Source: Asterias rubens
Taxonomy: Eukaryota > Echinodermata > Asteroidea > Forcipulatida > Asteriidae
Assembly: GCF_902459465.1 (NCBI RefSeq)
Contig: NC_047071.1
Location: 13,784,385-13,848,384 of the forward strand
Length of the DNA stretch: 64,000 nt
Direction of reading: 5' to 3'
The notes beneath the pieces are model-generated. The model ran no database searches. It was not told the DNA's origin and was given only the letters and a program-made list of their open reading frames with translations. This document shows, piece by piece, positions 58,101 through 64,000 of the stretch (the stretch's first letter is position 1; each line of letters opens with the position of its first letter). The position numbers and the translations under genes were made by a program.

Positions 58101-61100
58101 GTGAGCTATAGCATCATCTAGTCTTCAGACATCACAATGGTAGAGATGATCTTTAAAATATGGACTTTTATTGAGGAAGGAAGTTGTACATTGTCCACAT
58201 GATTAAATAACATCTAAAAATGGAGACCATGACCTTAAGAAACAGGACTTATTAATCAAAGGGAAGGTGAACAACATCCATTTGATACTTTACTTCACAG
58301 GTTACATTTTATCTATTGTTTTTCAGGCCGCCTACACACGTTCTTTGAGTGATGACAAAGTTCGTCGCATCGTCAATGAAGAAGGAAGACAAGCTCGTAA
58401 CCTTGTCACTTGGAATGTTCCTGTGGATGACAGTGATGATAGTGAGAATGAAGGTAAGAAAGAACAACTGTTATTATATTCTTGAAGGAGCTAAACCACC
58501 AAACCTATTATTAAAAGAAAGAGCTACTGAGACCATGGCCTCCATGTGTGTTTGGAAACTATATCAAGAAGTAAATGATTACAACTTATTCTTGTGGTTT
58601 GGATTCAAAGAAAGAAAAATTCACTGCAGTGGGACTTGAACCAATGACCTCCGGATTAACGTACCGGCGCTCTATCAACTGACCTATCCAGCCCCTCGTC
58701 TGGCAGTCTCTGTCTTAGTCAATATCGTTGTTCGCGAGCTGCCGTGTAGCCAGGGACCGTATCCAAGTCTACGATACAACCTGGGAGGCCGCTGCCAGCG
58801 GATCATTTTTAGGGGATGCAACTTTCTAATACTAATTATCAAGTAATTTCTATATCAGGTAAGCCTCCAGTACGCAGGAAGCCCAAATCAAGAAGTAGTA
58901 GTACTCGCTCTTCACCGAGGACCACCACCCCTCGTAAGAAGACTGATAGCCCACGAGTGAGCCCCAGAGACCAAGGCGATTCCATCCGCTTCAGCACTGT
59001 GAACCAGAAGGCTGAACGTAAGAATTCTACTGCTTCCACAACGGCAACTAAGAAGGTAGACTTGAGGGCTCGGTACTGGGCGTTCCTGTTTGATAATCTC
59101 CAGAGAGCTGTAGATGAGATCTATCAGACATGTGAAGCTGATGAGAGCATCGTGGAATGTAAGGTATGCACCCAAATAGAACTCAGAAATAATAAATTTA
59201 TAGTGCCAATGTCATCATAATTATTGCATCTGTCATTACTACTGCACATTATGCCAAATTTGTATACAAATGATGAAGGTGTGATGGTGAGAATTTTTTT
59301 TATTTGTTTTAAAGGAACAATTTTCAACTGAATGAAAACATTCCGTCCATTGCAAGCAGGCGAGATATTCATTGTTTGTTGTATGTAATTTCCAAATAGA
59401 TCTTTGTCACGTGGAGGACAAAACTTTTGAAGGCGTTTTGTACTGCGATAGCACGTAGTGTGGTCTAGCATGCATCAGTCATAAAATGGTTTATGACATA
59501 AGCCATTGAAACATTTACTTATAAACAGCACTAGACTTGAAATTGTCCAGCCATAACGAGGATCTACTTGAGTATTATATATAGTATACAAAAATTAGTC
59601 CGGTTTGGATCGCAAGCTAAGGCCATCTACCCTACTCATTGTATACAAAATTTGTATCCTATGAGTTAAGCCTGTTCCAGTTACACGGTTAACCAACCGA
59701 TTGTCCAGTTACATACTTACATTTTTATTGCTCAGATAACTCAAGAAAATTTTACTCAAAAGTCCCGGGAAGTGCAGACCACATTGCCATCACAATGTAC
59801 AATCCATGTAAAACAGCACAATCCATGTGAAACACAAGCAGGCACGTTGTTTCCAATTTACAGGCCAGGAGTCTTGTGATTTCACTGTTTTCCATGCTAC
59901 AATGCGACATGCTCAGGAAAAAAGGTTATTCCACCAAAATTGCAATAACTGTCATCGTTCGTGCTCTCACGTTAACCGTTCACAGCACTGTCCTCACTAG
60001 TCCGCAGTGACTGTCATTCTCTGCCATTGACTGTCATTGACTGTATGAAGTATGAAATTTAATATTTTGTCGGTTGAGGGCCACTGGTGAAGGGTTTCTT
60101 GAACTGAACTGATTTATTGTAACATTACTACAGGAAGTCATCATGATACTTAAGAGAGCTACACATGACTTTGAATCCCTCATCAAACGTATCAATGTAC
60201 AGACTGAGTTTGAGAAATGCGACATAGAGAACAGGTATGATGATGTTTGCATATTGTGCACTTCTTTGAGATTCTATTGCAGTGTTGTTTGATGTGCTTG
60301 TCAATGATTTACATTAACAATGTTTTGACTTTTTTTTCATGTCAAATGATTTAACTAAACATACGTGTTGTTGATTAATATTCCATGTTGACACATTTGC
60401 ATTTATAACATAATTTTCATCAATTTTTTTTATTTGAGCTGATTCAATTTTAAGAACGGCAACAAACAGGGTGGAATTTGTTACTCTATGGTTTGATTTT
60501 GCACGTATTGGATTTAGTCTTGTGAACATTTCACTTTGCTTAAAATGCGTTGCAGAAGAAAACAAAATTCATGTACAATAATACTTTCACACAGCAGCCA
60601 TTTTGAATGCAAAGCTAATGAAAGTTAGCAATTTCATAGCATTCCTTACCACATAATTATGTGCAAAATACTGTGGCAAGCACTACCATAAGATGGATCT
60701 TGGCTCCATGATATTGTGGCTGTAAGCCTCTGTACTTGCACTTGTTTAGTCAGGAGAAAAAATAACCCACAGCACCCACAGCAATTGCAGTGGTGTCTTG
60801 TGCTTTGCTGTGGTGCTCTTTGCAAGGTTCCTGTACAAATTTTCTTTTAAGGATTCTGATGTGCCCCTTCAAAAAGGAAATTCAAGGCCTGAAACAATAA
60901 TGGCTGCCGAATGAAAGGATCCCAAAGGCAAAAGATTAATGCATGTTGACTTCCCGAGCATACATGTAGCACCCCTTAATTCTTGCAAATGCATGTATAA
61001 AAACCCCTGCTGCCTGTATGTACTGTTACCACTCGAGTACCATTGTATAGCAAACAGTCCTTATATCCTGAACTGCATCTTTCAAATTTAACGTATCCTT

Positions 61101-63583
61101 TGAACTAAACTCCCCCCCCCCCCCCAACCTTCACCCTTCGCCCTCCCCACCAATTCTCAACCTAGATTGTTGTTGTTCCCTGGTATTTGAGCTTGCAGTT
61201 TGACGTAGTTGTGCATTTGGTTAATGTTTGTGTTTGCATGTAAGTTCTGAAGGATGTTTATACCATTTGGTAGTATACTTGTTGTTGAAAATGATTAAAT
61301 TTCATGTAGAAACATGGTTATTGCATGGAAGAAAACCAATTCTTGTTTTTATAAAACTCCTTTAAAAGAATATACAAACAGTAAAAACAAAAAGGTTAAA
61401 AAGCCTTTTTTACATTTAGAAAAACAATTTTCAAACATGATTACCAAAGTGTAAATATCCTTTTGAACATGATTTACAACCAAGGAAAAAATTGTAGATT
61501 CCAGAATGTCCCCAAATAATAAATCTGATATATGCTGATATGTTTTTATGAAATCTTGATATAGTTTGATAAAGGTATTGGTTTTGATTTTGATAGACCA
61601 ATATCTTATTCAAGTCCATTTGTTTTGTTCTCAAATTACCAAAGACAAATTGGAACCTCACAATTTTTTTGACCAGAGTTAATCCAGAGTTATAACCATT
61701 CCAATTTGAGATATCACCTGATATGCAATGACTACGTTAAAAAAAAAAAAAATCTTGCTTACTAACTAAGCATGATCAATGAATAGCTGCAATGCATGCT
61801 TTTGACAATTGTGCACAATGATAAAACTATTGTTATCTTTTGAAATCGGAACCCTGTATTACTGAGACAAAATTTGTTTGTAGACACGAAAGAGGCACTT
61901 CCGATTTCCTCATTCTAAGACATTCTAAAGACAAGGGCCCAATTTCATAGAATCGCTTTAGCAGAAAAAACGTGCTTACAAATGTCCTGCTAAGTGAAAG
62001 AATGCAGGATACCAGTCCTAGATTGTATTGCAACTTGCTATTTTGGCTGGTAACCCCATTCTGGTATTGGTACATTGTAAGCATAATGTTGTTGTGTTCA
62101 AAGCAGCTTTATGAAATTTGGCCCAGATGTTACCATGAAATAAGTATGAACAGCAAACTTGTGGTTGCAAGCAGCATTCTTCTTCAAGATTAATCTTTGA
62201 GTCAGTTTCTAAGCAATTTAAAAAAAAAAAACCTGCAACTCCTTGGAAAAAAAAAAATCAGAATTGAGCATTTTACAGGATGTCATCTCATATTTGATTG
62301 GTTTTTACTTTATTGCTATCACCCTTTCTTTGTTTTTTATCTTTTATGCCTCTCCTCTTCTCTTCCACTGTGTTGTGTTTGTTTCTTCTGGCATTAACTT
62401 CGCTCTGACACAATCCACCCACTAAAAAGACCTACGTCAATTGTGTGGGAGGTACGCAAGTCTTCGTCACCAGCCAAGCATAGAACACCCAGCTGGCCCC
62501 CTGATAGCAGGGCCCCCACGCCTCGCCGGTGGGTTCTGTTACGCAGCACAAATTTGGGCTGTCATGTAGTAGAGTAGCAAAGCCTTATTCTGTTTGGGTA
62601 ATCTCTCTGGTATTTGCTAAATAATTATGTGGGTTATTTTATTCTGTAAAAGCAATGACTACTGATTGCTAATAACTTATAATACAAATTCAAAATTGAA
62701 ACTACCACAGATTTGTTTGAACAACTTGACAATTTATGCCATTTATAAAGATAATATGGGATAAAACTTTTCAAATATTTGTGAAATTATACCTTTATTT
62801 TCACAGAAAATGACTATTTTCATTTGTCATGTTTGTTAAACTCCAGAGATGAAATTAGCAGAACAATCCTTGCACTTGAAACAAGCAATTGTTTGGCAAA
62901 AAAAACCCGAACCACCCAATAGTTTTGTTTACATTTCACACCAATGCTCTGTTCCATAAGCAACATGTAATTTAAGTTGTGATAAACAACATTGATTCAT
63001 ATGAGCCAAGGCTCTGCTGGACACTTATTAAGTTCAATTCCTAACAATTTTGATTAAGATTTTAGTTGTGTTTGTTTGATTACTTTTATGTCAACTGTTG
63101 CAGCACATTTTACATGTTTGTTTTACTTACACTTTTAATATGGTTGTCTACTCTTACAAAAACAGTAAAATATTGAAGTAGAAACACAATTCCTTTATTC
63201 ATGATACAGTTTGAAGACATTTGAACAATCTATTAGATGGAAATTGGAAACAATCTTTAAAAAGTAACCTTAATTTAAATTTGTCACCTAATGTCCAAAC
63301 TCTTAAAAACAAAAAGAGTAAAATCTTAAAGTAGAAACACAATTCCTTTTTTTATAGATACAGTTTGACAACATTTAAAACAATTTATTACTTCATTAAA
63401 AAATAATCTTAATTAAAAATGTTCAACTCGTAGACCAAATTCTCTAGCGTGGGAGATCCGCAAAATATCCCCTGGAAGGGGCCTGGGGAGCAGTCCAACC
63501 CCCGGTGAAGGTAGAGACACTCCGAGTCCTGTCAGCCGAAGTCTTAATTTCTCTGGGCAGGATAATACCAAAGTCAGGCAAAG
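55189..63583 (+). CDS. SCAPER: SCAPER (S-phase cyclin A-associated protein in the ER), 5' part
   Basis: Cytoplasmic/ER-associated protein that binds cyclin A and is linked to cilia. Exons: 55189-55452, 58327-58453, 58859-59163, 60134-60234, 62430-62528, 63434-63583; the gene continues off the right edge. The start ATG gives an 88-residue basic, disordered first exon (MSEFRRKRSS) that the human protein lacks. Diagnostic blocks: DDKVRRIVNEEGRQARNL near 99-116, and DLRARYWAFLFDNLQRAVDE plus IYQTCEADESIVECK near 193-232, almost identical to the human N-terminal region. Then EVIMILKRATHDFESLI, and SLAWEIRKISPGRG ending SRSLNF in the last exon. The exons at 62430 and 63434 are homologous and both start and end in phase 2, so either or both can be included. 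The acceptor at 62430 (cccactaaaaag) is weak. Confidence 0.93.
55746..56396. mobile_element. Terminal-inverted-repeat element in SCAPER intron 1
   Basis: 55746-55790 (ttaaatcatggaggaaggaa, gagaaggagctcgaacga) is mirrored at 56357-56396 (tcgttccagctccttctctt, ccttcctccatggttaaat). About 40-bp ends around 560 bp. A 104-codon ORF (55753-56067) starts inside the left arm; no transposase motif is visible. Confidence 0.7.
57257..57644 (-). mobile_element. MITE family A in SCAPER intron 1
   Basis: TTAA then agacactggacactattggt; right end accattagtgtccagtgcct. Carries gttacttcagagggagccat and caccaagtg-complement blocks. Inverted relative to the copy at 41.8 kb. Confidence 0.85.
57765..58326 (+). 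other. SCAPER intron 1, distal part: nothing recognised
   Basis: No repeat with clear ends or coding ORF. It leads directly to the acceptor at 58326. Confidence 0.4.
58627..58696 (-). mobile_element. tRNA-Asn-like SINE head (empty-site copy)
   Basis: On the minus strand it reads ggggctggataggtcagttg, atagagcgccggtacgttaa, tccggaggtcattggttcaa, gtcccact. The A-box, an anticodon arm with GTT in the loop (CCGGT acGTTaa TCCGG) and the B-box are present, but acceptor-stem pairing is poor and it sits in an intron between two SCAPER exons, so it is a tRNA-derived repeat rather than a working gene. Confidence 0.7.
60235..61934 (+). other. SCAPER intron 4, proximal part: AT-rich
   Basis: No recognised gene. 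A C-run at about 61113-61126. ORFs here lack coding character. Confidence 0.4.
61935..62124. mobile_element. Foldback family C in SCAPER intron 4
   Basis: gggcccaatttcatagaatc at the left, agctttatgaaatttggccc at the right; interior ttggctggtaaccccattct. 300 bp before the first of the twin exons. Confidence 0.8.
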
Positions 63584-63610
63584 GTGAGAAATGAGGGTTG
63601 TAAGGCAGGC

Positions 63611-63785
63611 CTGCCATCGATTTCACAAAACTCTTCCTAACTTAAGACTATTTTTAGGACTTAGAACGACTCCCAACCCTGCACTGTAGCATGCAGACCT
63701 TAAGATTCATCCTAAGTTAGGACGAGCTACTCGTCCTAACTCGAGACAAGACGAGTCCTTACTCTTCGTGAAATCGACCCCTGGA
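63611..63785. repeat. Family K repeat, best-preserved copy
   Basis: Left end catcgatttcacaaaactct, tcctaacttaagac; right end ctcgtcctaactcgagacaa, tccttactcttcgtgaaatc, gacccc. The ends (gatttcacaaa / gtgaaatcgaccc) are inverted relative to each other. It begins 28 bp after the donor of the last SCAPER exon seen. Confidence 0.75.
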
Positions 63786-63935
63786 ATGTCATCTTTGAAA
63801 GGGCAAGGCCATTTTAATTTTTCAAAGGGCTCTTTAATTGGAATGTCTTGAAGTCAATGGGGAACTTTTGAGGGGGCATCAAGGCAAAAGCCAGGGGCAA
63901 CAAAGGTCATGGCCTCCATGGCCTGCGTGTAAATT
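63786..63935. repeat. Dispersed gaaagggcaagg repeat
   Basis: tctttgaaagggcaaggcca, ggggaacttttgagggggca, aggtcatggcctccatggcc. Related to 28065-28220 and 35135-35245, and inverted to part of 11.18-11.37 kb. Confidence 0.6.
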
Positions 63936-64000
63936 TAGTCCTGGTATGGATGGGAAGAAAATACAGCCTGCCCTTGTGTATAGAGCAGTGTTCAGAAGAA

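Noticed and set aside
58627..58696. Functional tRNA-Asn gene on the minus strand
   Set aside because: The anticodon arm is good but the acceptor stem pairs poorly, and the same sequence recurs as a repeat at 37.56 kb.

Overview
The window is animal nuclear DNA: AT-rich, with five spliced protein genes separated by long introns and dense in short palindromic transposons and tRNA-derived SINEs. The gene set (an EPB41L4A-type FERM protein, a ZNF592/ZNF687-type zinc-finger protein, a JmjC/EF-hand protein, the paracaspase MALT1, and SCAPER) together with small interspersed foldback elements fits an invertebrate deuterostome. An echinoderm, perhaps a sea star, is my best guess from the style of the repeats, but this is inference only. 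All exon boundaries below were worked out by hand from reading frame, GT/AG sites and family conservation.

Layout: (1) 15-11098 (+), the 3' part of EPB41L4A: the end of the FERM domain, then a long Ser/Arg- and His-rich tail in 14 exons, with 3' UTR sequence to about 12.6 kb. (2) 12.6-18.1 kb, noncoding and repeat-rich. (3) 18117-21158 (-), a zinc-finger gene whose entire 1013-residue coding region lies in one exon. (4) 21.2-25.4 kb, its upstream region, which it shares head-to-head with (5) 25455-33466 (+), a 7-exon gene for a predicted ER-lumenal JmjC hydroxylase with signal peptide, EF-hand and C-terminal HDEL. (6) 33.5-38.9 kb, noncoding, with several mobile elements. (7) 38986-52584 (-), a complete 17-coding-exon MALT1 paracaspase of 815 residues. 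(8) 52.6-55.2 kb, a head-to-head promoter region. (9) 55189-63583 and beyond the right edge (+), the 5' part of SCAPER.

The genes do not form a pathway: MALT1 is an immune-signalling protease scaffold, SCAPER is an ER/cilium-associated protein, the zinc-finger protein is a chromatin factor, EPB41L4A is a cortical/polarity adaptor, and the JmjC protein is an ER enzyme candidate. The most unusual features are a pair of homologous, phase-matched exons in SCAPER; the HDEL-tagged JmjC/EF-hand architecture; a MALT1 with three Ig domains before the protease and no C-terminal tail; a run of eight symmetric phase-2 exons in EPB41L4A; and several nested transposon insertions, one of which has an empty-site copy elsewhere in the window.
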